Source of the DNA: Falsiroseomonas ponticola
Lineage (GTDB): Bacteria; Pseudomonadota; Alphaproteobacteria; Acetobacterales; Acetobacteraceae
NCBI RefSeq assembly: GCF_016805305.1
Contig: NZ_JAERQN010000001.1
Span: forward strand, 1,510,522 to 1,574,521
Direction: 5' to 3'
Length of the DNA stretch: 64,000 nt
The translations under genes and the position numbers were made by a program. Shown here one piece after another: positions 25,518 through 38,416 of the stretch; the stretch's first letter is position 1, and the number at the start of each line of letters is the position of its first letter. The notes under the pieces are model-generated. The model was not told where the DNA came from and searched no databases. It saw only the letters and a list, made by a program, of their open reading frames with translations.

Positions 25518-27182
25518 ATGATCTGGTCCCAGGTCTATGACCCCATGGGCAGCATGCTGCTGTCCACGCTTCTCGGCGCGCTGCCGGTCGTGGTGCTGCT
25601 CGGCGCCATCGGCATTTTCGAGATGAAGGCGCACTACGCGGCCCTGCTCGGGCTTGCCTGTTCGCTCGCCGTCGCGGTGCTGGGCTTTGGCATGCCGACA
25701 GGCATGGCGGGCATGTCCGCCGTTTATGGCGCCGCCTTCGGCCTGCTGCCGATCGGCTGGATCGTGCTGAACGTCATCTTTCTCTACCAGCTGACGAACG
25801 AGAAGGGCGAGTTCGACGTCCTGCGCAACAGCATCCGCGGCCTGTCCGATGACAAGCGGCTGCAACTGCTGTTCATCGCCTTCTGCTTCGGCGCCTTCTT
25901 CGAGGGCGCGGCCGGCTTCGGCACCCCCGTCGCGGTCACCGCGGCGATGCTGATCGGCCTGGGCTTCTCGCCGCTCGCCGCCTCCGGCCTGTCGCTCATC
26001 GCCAATACCGCGCCCGTCGCCTATGGCGCGCTCGGCACGCCGGTGATCGCGCTCTCGGCGGTGACCGGGCTCGACCTGTTGGAACTCAGCGGCATGATCG
26101 GCCGCCAACTGCCCTTCTTCTCGGTCATCGTGCCGTTCTGGCTGATCTGGGCCTTCGTCGGTTTCCGCAAGATGATGGAGGTGTGGCCTGCGCTGCTGGT
26201 CGCCGGCGTCTCCTTCGCCGTGCCGCAGTACCTGGTCTCGAACTTCCACGGGCCGTGGCTGGTCGATGTCGTCGCCGCCATCGTGTCCATGCTGTGCCTG
26301 GCGGGCTTCCTCCAGGTCTGGCGCCCCAAGGTGGCGATGAACGAGGCACCGACCGACTGGTCCTCGAAGGATCTGCCCGAGCAGCCGCTGGACCAGCAGG
26401 CGGAGAATGCGCCCCGCGGCGCCGTCATCAGGGCCTGGATGCCTTGGGTGATCCTGAGCGCCTTCGTCTTCGCCTGGGGCACTCCCCAGATCAAGAAGGC
26501 GCTGGACGGCATCTTTGCGATGCGGATCCCCGTCGAGGGGCTGCACAACCTGGTGCAGAAAGTCCCGCCCGTGGTGGCCGCCCCACACTTCGAATCGGCG
26601 ATCTTCAACTTCAACATCCTGTCCATGACCGGCACCGGCATCCTGCTCGCCGCCCTGCTTTCCGGCCTTCTGCTCGGCTACCGCCCGATGGAGCTGGTGC
26701 GGATGTATGGCCGCACCTTCTACCTGATCCGATACTCGCTGGTGACCATCGCCTGCATGCTCTCGCTCGGCTTCGTCACCCGCTACTCGGGCACCGACGC
26801 CACGCTGGGTCTGGCCTTCGCCCAGACCGGCTGGCTCTACCCGCTGTTCGGCACCCTGCTCGGCTGGGTCGGCGTCGCGGTCACCGGCTCCGACACCGCC
26901 TCCAACGTGCTGTTCGGCGGTCTGCAGAAGATCACCGCGCAGCAGCTTGGCATCAACCCCGTGCTGATGGCCGCGGCCAACAGCTCGGGCGGCGTGATGG
27001 GCAAGATGATCGACGCGCAGAGCATCGTCGTCGCCTCCACCGCGACCAAGTGGTACGGGCATGAGGGAAGCATCCTGCGCTACGTGTTCTTCCACTCCAT
27101 CGCCCTCGCCGTCCTGGTCGGGTTGCTGGTCATGCTCCAGGCCTATGTCCACCCCTTCACGCTGATGGTGCCCGCGCAATAG
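25518..27182 (+). CDS. lctP: L-lactate permease LctP/LldP
   Basis: A 554-aa integral membrane transporter with about 12-14 hydrophobic spans, close to the length of E. coli LldP. Family phrases include FFEGAAGFGTPVAVTAA, IANTAPVAYGALGTPV and TGSDTASNVLFGGLQ. It imports lactate with protons at the inner membrane. An AAGGAA ribosome site precedes ATG 25518. It is the first gene of the lactate operon and supplies substrate for the dehydrogenases downstream. Confidence 0.95.
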   Translation: MIWSQVYDPMGSMLLSTLLGALPVVVLLGAIGIFEMKAHYAALLGLACSLAVAVLGFGMPTGMAGMSAVYGAAFGLLPIGWIVLNVIFLYQLTNEKGEFDVLRNSIRGLSDDKRLQLLFIAFCFGAFFEGAAGFGTPVAVTAAMLIGLGFSPLAASGLSLIANTAPVAYGALGTPVIALSAVTGLDLLELSGMIGRQLPFFSVIVPFWLIWAFVGFRKMMEVWPALLVAGVSFAVPQYLVSNFHGPWLVDVVAAIVSMLCLAGFLQVWRPKVAMNEAPTDWSSKDLPEQPLDQQAENAPRGAVIRAWMPWVILSAFVFAWGTPQIKKALDGIFAMRIPVEGLHNLVQKVPPVVAAPHFESAIFNFNILSMTGTGILLAALLSGLLLGYRPMELVRMYGRTFYLIRYSLVTIACMLSLGFVTRYSGTDATLGLAFAQTGWLYPLFGTLLGWVGVAVTGSDTASNVLFGGLQKITAQQLGINPVLMAAANSSGGVMGKMIDAQSIVVASTATKWYGHEGSILRYVFFHSIALAVLVGLLVMLQAYVHPFTLMVPAQ

Positions 27183-27190
27183 CGCCCGCG

Positions 27191-27226
27191 GATCGGGGCG
27201 GCCGGCCATGCCTGGCCGCCCCGATC
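27191..27226 (+). repeat. Strong intercistronic hairpin after lctP
   Basis: GATCGGGGCGGCC and GGCCGCCCCGATC make a perfect 13-bp GC-rich stem with a 10-base loop, 8 bases after the lctP stop. There is no T-run. It may protect the permease message or cut read-through into dld, so giving unequal expression within the operon. Confidence 0.6.
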
Positions 27227-27303
27227 ACCCCCGCTCACCGCCTGACCAGGAAAAGATCGCGCCGCGACAAGACGGCGCGCAGCAACAGGAGGCGACCCAG
27301 GAC

Positions 27304-29025
27304 ATGTCCATCACCGAGCCATCGCCGACCGGCTTTCTCGATGCGCTGCGTGCCGCCGTCGGTGCCCAGAACGTACTGACCGATCCGCAGCGGACCGAGC
27401 GCTTCCGCCGCGGCTGGCGCTCCGGCGGCGGCGATGCCGAGGCGGTGGTCTGCCCCGGCACGCTGCTGGAATTGTGGCGCGTGCTGCAGGCCGCCGTCGC
27501 GGCCAACCGGATCGTCATCATGCAGGCCTCCAACACCGGCCTGACCGAGGGGTCCGCCCCGAACGGCAGCTACGACCGCGAGGTCATCGTCATCAGCACG
27601 CTGCGGCTGGATCGGCTGCACCTTCTGGCCGATGGGCGCCAGATTGTCAGCCATCCCGGCGGTACGCTGTATGCGCTGGAGAAGCTGCTGGCGCCGCTCG
27701 GTCGGCAGCCGCACTCGGTGATCGGTTCGTCCTGCATCGGCGCCTCGGTCATCGGCGGCGTGTGCAACAATTCAGGCGGCGCGCTGGTCCGCCGCGGCCC
27801 CGCCTTCACCGAGCTCGCCCTCTACGCCCAGTTGCACGCCGATGGCCGGCTGGAGCTGGTGAACCATCTGGGCATCCGGCTTGGCGACACGCCGGAGGAG
27901 ATCCTGGGCCGGCTCGACCGCGGCGCCATCGCCGAGGCGGATATCGACTGGAATGCCGGCCGCGCCTCGGATGACGACTACGCGACGCGCGTGCGCGACA
28001 TAGACGCGCCAAGTCCTGCCCGCTTCAACGCCGATCCGCGCGGGCTGCGGGAGGCCTCGGGCTGCGCCGGCAAGCTTGCCGTCTTTGCCGTGCGCCTCGA
28101 TACCTTTCCCGTCGAGCAGGACGCGCAGGTCTATTACATCGGCACCAACGCGCCGTCCGACCTGACCCTGCTGCGGCGCCGCCTTCTGCGTGACCTGCCA
28201 AACCTGCCGATCAGCGGCGAATACCTGCACCGCGACATGTTCGACATGGCGCGTGTCTATGGCAAGGACACGCTGCTGCTGATCCATTGGCTCGGCACCG
28301 ACTACCTGCCGCGCATGTTCGCCGCCAAGGCTCGGGCGGATGCGTGGCTGAAGAAGCGGGCCTGGGCGCCGCGCCACCTGTCGGACCGCGTGATCCAGGC
28401 CGCCGCGCGCCTGCTGCCCGAAGCGCTGCCGCGGCGCATGCTCGCCTTCCGCGACCGCTTCGAGCACCACCTGATCCTGAAGGTCGACGCCGAAAGCGTC
28501 GCCGCGACCGAGGCGATCCTGCACGAGGTTCTGGGGCCCGAGGGTTGGTTCCGTTGCGATGCGGCCGAGGCGAAGAAGGCCATGCTGCACCGCTTCGCCG
28601 CCGCGGGCGCCGTGGTGCGCTACCAGGCGGTGCACGCGGCCGCGGTGGGCGAGGTGCTGGCGCTGGACATCGCGCTGCGGCGCAACGACGCGGAATGGTT
28701 CGAGGTGCTGCCGCCGGATATCGCCGAGGATGTCGAGGCGCGGCTCTACTATGGCCACTTCTTCTGCCACGTCCTGCACCAGGACTACATCCTGCGCCGC
28801 GGTGCCGATGCCCCTGCGGTGAAGGCGCGGATGCTCGCGCTGCTCGACAGCCGGGGCGCGGAATACCCCGCCGAGCACAATGTCGGCCACCTGTACGAGG
28901 CCAAGCCGCAGCTGCGCGCCTTCTACGAATGTCTCGACCCCACCAACAGCTTCAACCCGGGCATCGGCAAGACCTCGCGGCAGCAACGTCGCTTCGCCGC
29001 CTGCCCCGACTGCCCCCCCGCCTGA
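27304..29025 (+). CDS. dld: Quinone-dependent D-lactate dehydrogenase
   Basis: A 573-aa FAD enzyme very similar end to end to E. coli Dld (571 aa). Matches include QASNTGLTEGSAPNG, SVIGSSCIGASVIGG, NNSGGALVRRGPA, HRFAAAGAVVRYQAVH and PAEHNVGHLYEAKP. It oxidises D-lactate to pyruvate and passes electrons to the quinone pool at the inner membrane. Start 27304 was chosen to match the family N-terminus. It follows the permease after the hairpin and precedes the pyruvate dehydrogenase genes. Confidence 0.95.
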   Translation: MSITEPSPTGFLDALRAAVGAQNVLTDPQRTERFRRGWRSGGGDAEAVVCPGTLLELWRVLQAAVAANRIVIMQASNTGLTEGSAPNGSYDREVIVISTLRLDRLHLLADGRQIVSHPGGTLYALEKLLAPLGRQPHSVIGSSCIGASVIGGVCNNSGGALVRRGPAFTELALYAQLHADGRLELVNHLGIRLGDTPEEILGRLDRGAIAEADIDWNAGRASDDDYATRVRDIDAPSPARFNADPRGLREASGCAGKLAVFAVRLDTFPVEQDAQVYYIGTNAPSDLTLLRRRLLRDLPNLPISGEYLHRDMFDMARVYGKDTLLLIHWLGTDYLPRMFAAKARADAWLKKRAWAPRHLSDRVIQAAARLLPEALPRRMLAFRDRFEHHLILKVDAESVAATEAILHEVLGPEGWFRCDAAEAKKAMLHRFAAAGAVVRYQAVHAAAVGEVLALDIALRRNDAEWFEVLPPDIAEDVEARLYYGHFFCHVLHQDYILRRGADAPAVKARMLALLDSRGAEYPAEHNVGHLYEAKPQLRAFYECLDPTNSFNPGIGKTSRQQRRFAACPDCPPA

Positions 29026-29057
29026 CCCCCCCGCCACGAGAAATGAGGAACACAGGA

Positions 29058-31709
<2,652 letters not shown>

Positions 31710-31736
31710 TCACAGAACCCCAAGGGAAGACATGCC

Positions 31737-33002
31737 ATGTCGATGATCGAAGTGACCGTGCCGGATATCGGCGATTTCAGGGATGTGCCCGTCATCACCG
31801 TGATGGTGAAGCCGGGCGACCATGTGGCGGTCGATGACCCGCTGATCGAGCTGGAATCGGACAAGGCGACGCTCGAAGTGCCCTCGCCCGCGGTGGGCGA
31901 TGTGCGGGAGATCCGCCTGAAGCCCGGCGACCGCGTCTCGCAGGGCGCGTTGATCCTGCTGCTCGAGGTGGCCGATGCGCGCGCTCCCGTCGCCCCCCCG
32001 AATCCCGCCGGGACGCAGGAACCGGAGGCGCAGAAGCCGCAGGCCATGCCCACCGCCGCCATCGCACCAGCCCCGGCGGCGGCGACGCCCCCTGCCATCG
32101 GGCACGCATCCCCGTCGGTGCGGGCCTTCGCCCGCCAGCTTGGCATCGATCTGGCGAAGGTCACGCCCTCGGGCCGCAAGGGCCGCATCCTGCGCGAGGA
32201 CCTGACCGCCGCCGTGAAGGCCACGGCGCCCGCGCCCGCGCCCGCCCCGGCGCCCAGCGGCGGCATGGGCATTCCGCCCATCCCGGTGGTGGACTTCACG
32301 AAATTCGGCCCGGTCGAAGATGTCGAGATGGCCCGGATCAAGAAGCTCTCCGGCCCCGCGCTGCATCGCTCCTGGCTCAACATCCCGCATGTCACGCACC
32401 AGGAGGAAGCGGACATCACGGGCATCGACGCCTATCGCCGCGAACTTGACGATGCGGCGAAGCCCGAGGGCTACCGCGTCACGCTGCTGTCCTTCCTGAT
32501 CAAGGCCAGCGTCAGCGCCCTGAAGACGCACTGGGAGGTCAACAGCTCGATCCATCCCGATGGCGACAAGCTGATCCGCAAATCCTACTGGAACATCGGC
32601 TTCGCCGCCGACACGCCGCAGGGCCTGGTGGTGCCGGTGATCAAGGCGGCCGACCGCAAGGGCATCGTCGAGATCTCGAAGGAACTCGGCGAGCTTTCGG
32701 CCAAGGCACGCAAGGGCGAGCTGAAGGGGCCGGACATGCAGGGGGCGACCTTCACCATCTCCTCGCTGGGCGGCATCGGCGGCACCGGCTTCACGCCCAT
32801 CGTGAACGCGCCGGAGGTGGCGATCCTGGGTGTCACGCGCTCGCGCATGGCGCCGGTCTGGGACGGCGAGAAATTCATCCCGCGCAACATGGTGCCCCTG
32901 TCGATGAGCTACGACCACCGCGCCATCGATGGTGCCCTCGCGGCGCGCTTCTGCGCCACGCTGAAACACCTGCTCGGCGACGTCCGCCGGCTGGTCCTGT
33001 GA
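31737..33002 (+). CDS. aceF: Pyruvate dehydrogenase E2 (dihydrolipoyl acetyltransferase)
   Basis: A 421-aa E2 with one lipoyl domain (lysine in ELESDKATLEVPSP, about residue 43), an Ala/Pro linker and a peripheral-subunit-binding domain (SPSVRAFARQLGIDLAKV). The catalytic domain ends in SYDHRAIDGALAARF with the HxxxD active site. It transfers acetyl groups to CoA. Having a single lipoyl domain, it is shorter than the three-lipoyl E. coli protein. It starts 27 bases after aceE. Confidence 0.95.
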   Translation: MSMIEVTVPDIGDFRDVPVITVMVKPGDHVAVDDPLIELESDKATLEVPSPAVGDVREIRLKPGDRVSQGALILLLEVADARAPVAPPNPAGTQEPEAQKPQAMPTAAIAPAPAAATPPAIGHASPSVRAFARQLGIDLAKVTPSGRKGRILREDLTAAVKATAPAPAPAPAPSGGMGIPPIPVVDFTKFGPVEDVEMARIKKLSGPALHRSWLNIPHVTHQEEADITGIDAYRRELDDAAKPEGYRVTLLSFLIKASVSALKTHWEVNSSIHPDGDKLIRKSYWNIGFAADTPQGLVVPVIKAADRKGIVEISKELGELSAKARKGELKGPDMQGATFTISSLGGIGGTGFTPIVNAPEVAILGVTRSRMAPVWDGEKFIPRNMVPLSMSYDHRAIDGALAARFCATLKHLLGDVRRLVL

Positions 33003-33013
33003 GGAGCACGGCC

Positions 33014-34717
<1,704 letters not shown>

Positions 34718-34783
34718 CTTTCAGCGCCGGGGCGCGCGTCCCGCAGCCCCCAGCACTTGTCCAGCAGACCGGAGGAAACGTTC

Positions 34784-35557
34784 TTGACCAGCATCAACCT
34801 CAACCGGCCGCGGGTCGGCCTGTTCGTCACCTGCCTGGTGGACAGCATCCGCCCGCGCGTCGGCTTTGCCGCGCTGCATCTCCTTGAAGCCGCGGGCTGC
34901 ATGGTGGAGGTGCCGCGCGCCCAGACCTGCTGCGGGCAGCCAGCCTTCAACAGCGGGGACCGCGACGGCGCCGCGTCCATCGCTCGACGGGTGATCGCTG
35001 CCTTCGAGGACTTCGACCATGTCGTCGTGCCGTCCGGCTCCTGCGCCGCGATGATCCGCGTGCACTTCCCCGAGGCGCTGGAAGGGGATGCCGCCTGGGC
35101 GGCGCGGGCCGTCGCGTTGGGCGCGAAGACGCATGAACTGCTGAGCTTCCTCGTGGATGTCCGGCGCTGGCATCCGGACAATGTCTCGCTGCAGGCCAGC
35201 GCGACCTATCACGACAGTTGCTCGGGCCTGCGTGAGCTCGGCGTGCTCGCGCAGCCGCGCGCCCTGCTCGGCGCGGTGGCGGGCCTCGAGATGCGGCCGC
35301 TGGCTGGCAACGATGTGTGCTGCGGTTTCGGCGGCACCTTCTGCGTGAAGTATCCCGCGATCTCCAACGCCATCGTCGGCGAGAAGGTGGCGGCCATCGA
35401 AGCGAGCGGCGCCGATCTGCTGCTGGGCGGCGATCTCGGCTGCCTGCTGAACATGGCCGGGGCCATGCACCGCCGGGGCACGCAAGGGCGCGCCTTCCAC
35501 GCCGCCGAGATCCTGGCCGGCATGGGCGACGGCCCCGCCATCGGCGAGGAGGGCTGA
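34784..35557 (+). CDS. lutA: L-lactate utilisation protein LutA (Fe-S oxidoreductase)
   Basis: A 257-aa protein with two CCG-type cysteine blocks: CCGQPAFNSGD near residue 47 and DVCCGFGGTFCVKYP near residue 175. These bind Fe-S clusters in LutA/YkgE and GlpC/HdrB relatives. Together with LutB and LutC it oxidises L-lactate to pyruvate. The TTG at 34784 was chosen because a GGAGG site lies 8 bases upstream; a longer frame reaching 34757 is less likely. Confidence 0.9.
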   Translation: MTSINLNRPRVGLFVTCLVDSIRPRVGFAALHLLEAAGCMVEVPRAQTCCGQPAFNSGDRDGAASIARRVIAAFEDFDHVVVPSGSCAAMIRVHFPEALEGDAAWAARAVALGAKTHELLSFLVDVRRWHPDNVSLQASATYHDSCSGLRELGVLAQPRALLGAVAGLEMRPLAGNDVCCGFGGTFCVKYPAISNAIVGEKVAAIEASGADLLLGGDLGCLLNMAGAMHRRGTQGRAFHAAEILAGMGDGPAIGEEG

Positions 35558-35560
35558 GCC

Positions 35561-36961
35561 ATGCAACCCGAACCGTCCTTCAAGGCCGCCGCGGCACGGG
35601 CGCTGGCCGACCCCCGGCTGAAGATCGCAATCGACCGCACCACCATCACCGCCGAGACGAAGCGCGGCGCCGCGCTCCAGGATTTCCCGCAATTCGCCGC
35701 GGCGCGCGAGCGTGGCACCGCGATCAAGGACCATGTCGTCGCGCATCTCGACCACTACCTGATGGAGTTCGAGCGCAACGCCCTGGCCAGCGGCGCAAAG
35801 GTGCATTGGGCGTCAACCGCGGAGGAAGCCTGCGCCATCGTCCTCGACATCTGCCGTGCCGCCGGTGCGCGTAGCGTCACCCGCGCGAAGTCGATGCTGG
35901 GCGAGGAGATCGGCCTGCCGCACGCGCTGGAAGCGGCCGGTATCACCCGTGTCGAGACCGACCTCGCCGAGCACATCATCCAGCTTGCGAAGGAGCCGCC
36001 GTCCCACATCGTCTGGCCGGCGCTGCACAAGACCCGCGAGCAGGTCGCTGCGCTGTTCCGTGAAGCGCACGGCACGACGCAGGACAGCGAAGACGTGCCC
36101 GCCATGGTGGAGAGCGCCCGGCGGCAGTTGCGGGCCCGCTTCCTCGACGCCGAGGTCGGCATCTCGGGCGCGAATTTCCTGATTGCCGACAGCGGTGCGG
36201 TCTGCACCGTGACGAATGAGGGCAATGCCGAGTTGACCACCACGCCGCCGCGCGTACACATTGTGACCGCCGGGATCGAGAAGCTGGTGCCTTCCCTGCC
36301 GCATGCCTTCGCAATGCTCCGGCTGCTGGTGCGGTCGGCCACGGGGGCCGACATCACCCAGTACACCACCTTCCATTGCGGCCCGAAGCGCGAAGGTGAC
36401 CGCGACGGGCCCGGCGAATTCCATGTCGTTCTGGTCGACAATGGTCGCACCCGCATGTTGGCGACGGGCCTGCGCGACATGCTGCGCTGCATCCGCTGCG
36501 GCGCCTGCATGAACCACTGCGTGGTGTATCGGCAGATCGGCGGCCATGCCTATGGCGCCACCTATCCCGGCCCGATGGGCGCTGTTCTGACACCGGCGCT
36601 CGAGGGCGTGGAGCGCGCGCGCGACCTGCCGCACGCCTGCACCCTGAACGGCCGCTGCCAGGAGGTCTGCCCGGTCGGCATCCCGTTGCCGACGCTGCTG
36701 CGCGGCTGGCGCGACCGCAGCTGGAGGGAGGGGCTGGTGCCCGCCGGCACCCGCGCCGGGATGCGACTGTTCCGCTTCCTGGCGGAACGGCCCTTTTTGT
36801 ATCGGCTGGCGACGGCGATGGCCGTGCGCGGGATGCGTCTGTTCCGCCGCAGCGGCTGGATCCGCCGCATGCCGGGGGCTGCGGGATGGACGGAGCATCG
36901 GGACTTACCCGCACCCGCCGGGCGGACCTTCATGGAGCAGTTGCGGGAGCGCGGCCGGTGA
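35561..36961 (+). CDS. lutB: L-lactate utilisation iron-sulfur protein LutB
   Basis: This 466-aa protein has an N-terminal LUD-type domain (ISGANFLIADSGAV, TNEGNAEL). A C-terminal ferredoxin part follows with two cysteine sets: CIRCGACMNHC, then CTLNGRCQEVCPVGIP. It carries electrons in the LutABC complex. It starts 3 bases after lutA and ends 2 bases before lutC, so the three are made together. Confidence 0.93.
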   Translation: MQPEPSFKAAAARALADPRLKIAIDRTTITAETKRGAALQDFPQFAAARERGTAIKDHVVAHLDHYLMEFERNALASGAKVHWASTAEEACAIVLDICRAAGARSVTRAKSMLGEEIGLPHALEAAGITRVETDLAEHIIQLAKEPPSHIVWPALHKTREQVAALFREAHGTTQDSEDVPAMVESARRQLRARFLDAEVGISGANFLIADSGAVCTVTNEGNAELTTTPPRVHIVTAGIEKLVPSLPHAFAMLRLLVRSATGADITQYTTFHCGPKREGDRDGPGEFHVVLVDNGRTRMLATGLRDMLRCIRCGACMNHCVVYRQIGGHAYGATYPGPMGAVLTPALEGVERARDLPHACTLNGRCQEVCPVGIPLPTLLRGWRDRSWREGLVPAGTRAGMRLFRFLAERPFLYRLATAMAVRGMRLFRRSGWIRRMPGAAGWTEHRDLPAPAGRTFMEQLRERGR

Positions 36962-36963
36962 CC

Positions 36964-37608
36964 ATGCGCGAGCGAATCCTCGGCGCCGTGCGCGCCGCGC
37001 TCGGGCCGACTTCCGCCGACCCCGCCGCGATCGCCACGGAAGCGGCGGCGTTGCTCGAGGCGCCGGCGGCGATCCGCCCGGCCTTGGGCCTTGCCGATCC
37101 GGTTGCGGCCTTCGCGGCGCGCGTGGTCTCGCCCAAGGTCGGCGCGACGCTGGACCAGATCGGGACGATGGCGGAACTGCCAGGGGTGGTGCGTCGCTAC
37201 CTCGCCACCCACGCGCTGCCGCCGACTCTGGCGCTGCAGGCCGATCCGGCGCTTCGCGCGCTGGACTGGAGCGGCGTCACGCTCCGGGAAGCGGCTGGGT
37301 CGGACGAGGCCGTTGCGCTTGGCCTGGCGGACGCCGGGATCGCGGAAACCGGCTCGCTGGTCTTCCGCTCCGGCTCGACCACCGCGGTGCTCGACCACTT
37401 CCTGCCGCTGCATCACCTGGCCGCGGTGAAGGCCGAATCCATCGTTCCCTATCTGGAGGACTTCGCCGCCATCGCCGGCAAGGCGCCGCGCAACCTGAAC
37501 CTCATCACCGGGGCGAGCGGCACCACCGACATCGAGGGCAGCTACGTGCGCGGCGCCCATGGACCGCGCTTCCTGCACGTCATTCTGATCGCAGCCGCCG
37601 CCGCGTGA
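36964..37608 (+). CDS. lutC: L-lactate utilisation protein LutC (LUD domain)
   Basis: A 214-aa LUD-domain protein with the family ending NLNLITGASGTTDIEGSYVRGAHGP and ETGSLVFRSG in the middle. It is the third subunit of the L-lactate oxidation complex and the last gene of the operon. ATG 36964 directly follows the lutB stop. An upstream in-frame start would overlap lutB heavily and adds no family-like sequence. Confidence 0.9.
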   Translation: MRERILGAVRAALGPTSADPAAIATEAAALLEAPAAIRPALGLADPVAAFAARVVSPKVGATLDQIGTMAELPGVVRRYLATHALPPTLALQADPALRALDWSGVTLREAAGSDEAVALGLADAGIAETGSLVFRSGSTTAVLDHFLPLHHLAAVKAESIVPYLEDFAAIAGKAPRNLNLITGASGTTDIEGSYVRGAHGPRFLHVILIAAAAA

Positions 37609-38186
37609 CGGGCGGCGCCGGATGGGCCGCACCTCGTGGCGCGTGGTCGGCGCCTGTGTCCGTCGTCGAATGCTTTGAGACATGGGGCGCGTCTGGCTGA
37701 CGGAGTGTCTGGCCCGTCTGGTATTGAGGTTTACCCAGGGCGCCATTGAGGCTGGTGCAGCCGCCGCTCAGGTGCTGAACGCCTCGGGCGAATTGAACCG
37801 CCGCGCCCTTGCCATGTGGATCGCTTCCTGGCCGGGATCAAGGCCGCCTCATCGGGCAAGAGCACCCAGCCCAGCCCCGGATCGAAGCGCCTGATCCCGC
37901 GCGCGACCTGGGCCGTCTGGCTGCCAGTTTCGAGCGCGAAGTGGGTGACGTGGTCACCGCTGTCGCCGCCCCTGTCAGATTCGAGTGCAACGAGCTGCCT
38001 TTTTCGTCGGCGCCCTCGTCCCGCGATGCTGCTATCTTGGCGGCGCTTGTGATGGGGACCCGGACCCGAAAGCGCGGGGACCGCCGGAGACGCCGCACGA
38101 GGGGCGGATCGATGGCGGTGGTGGGAATGGCGGCGAACCCGCTGGTGCCCACCAGGCTGGCCGTTATGGGACCAGCCGAATGGTTG
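37609..38186. other. Gap between lactate operon and late phage genes
   Basis: About 580 bases contain several overlapping frames on both strands, none with a recognisable family or stable codon bias. The left host-phage boundary of the late prophage should lie here. GGCGCCG and CGGCGCC arms near 37.62-37.67 kb could form a long-loop hairpin after lutC. Confidence 0.4.
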
Positions 38187-38220
38187 GAGCGTGCCCGGGA
38201 TCATCGATCCGGGCACGCTC
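38187..38220 (-). terminator. Terminator-like hairpin at end of late operon
   Basis: GAGCGTGCCCGG pairs perfectly with CCGGGCACGCTC (12 bp) around a 10-base, partly self-complementary loop. It begins right at the stop of the last minus-strand gene. No T-run follows in the minus direction, so it may work with other factors. Confidence 0.6.
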
Positions 38221-38399
38221 TATCCTCCGATGAGGCGTCGTAGCACCTGCACAACGCTGCCCTCCCCCACGAGCAGCAGCAGGACGATGGCGCCGAGCAC
38301 CATCTCGATCCTGCTCAGCCGATCACTGGCCTGCTTCCAGCGTTCGGCGCAGACCGCCTCGTGCACGGCGAGCTTCGTCGCCACGTCGTCCTCGCTCAT
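38220..38399 (-). CDS. Small membrane protein, XhlA/holin-like
   Basis: A 59-aa protein: an acidic, helical N-terminal part (EDDVATKLAVHEAVCAERW, then RLSRIE) and one membrane span (MVLGAIVLLLLVGEG) near the C-terminus. This is the layout of phage XhlA-type haemolysin/holin helpers, which work with an endolysin. It is the last gene before the terminator-like hairpin. Confidence 0.65.
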   Translation of the reverse strand: MSEDDVATKLAVHEAVCAERWKQASDRLSRIEMVLGAIVLLLLVGEGSVVQVLRRLIGG

Positions 38400-38416
38400 G
38401 TCTGGTCCCCTGTTCC

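Noticed and set aside
25326..27209. Long minus-strand open frame opposite lctP
   Set aside because: It mirrors lctP codons, is low-complexity Gln/Arg/Gly-rich and has no family; an effect of high GC.
37682..38243. Possible transposase gene between lutC and late phage genes
   Set aside because: Several frames exist but none shows DDE or IS-family signatures, so nothing is claimed.
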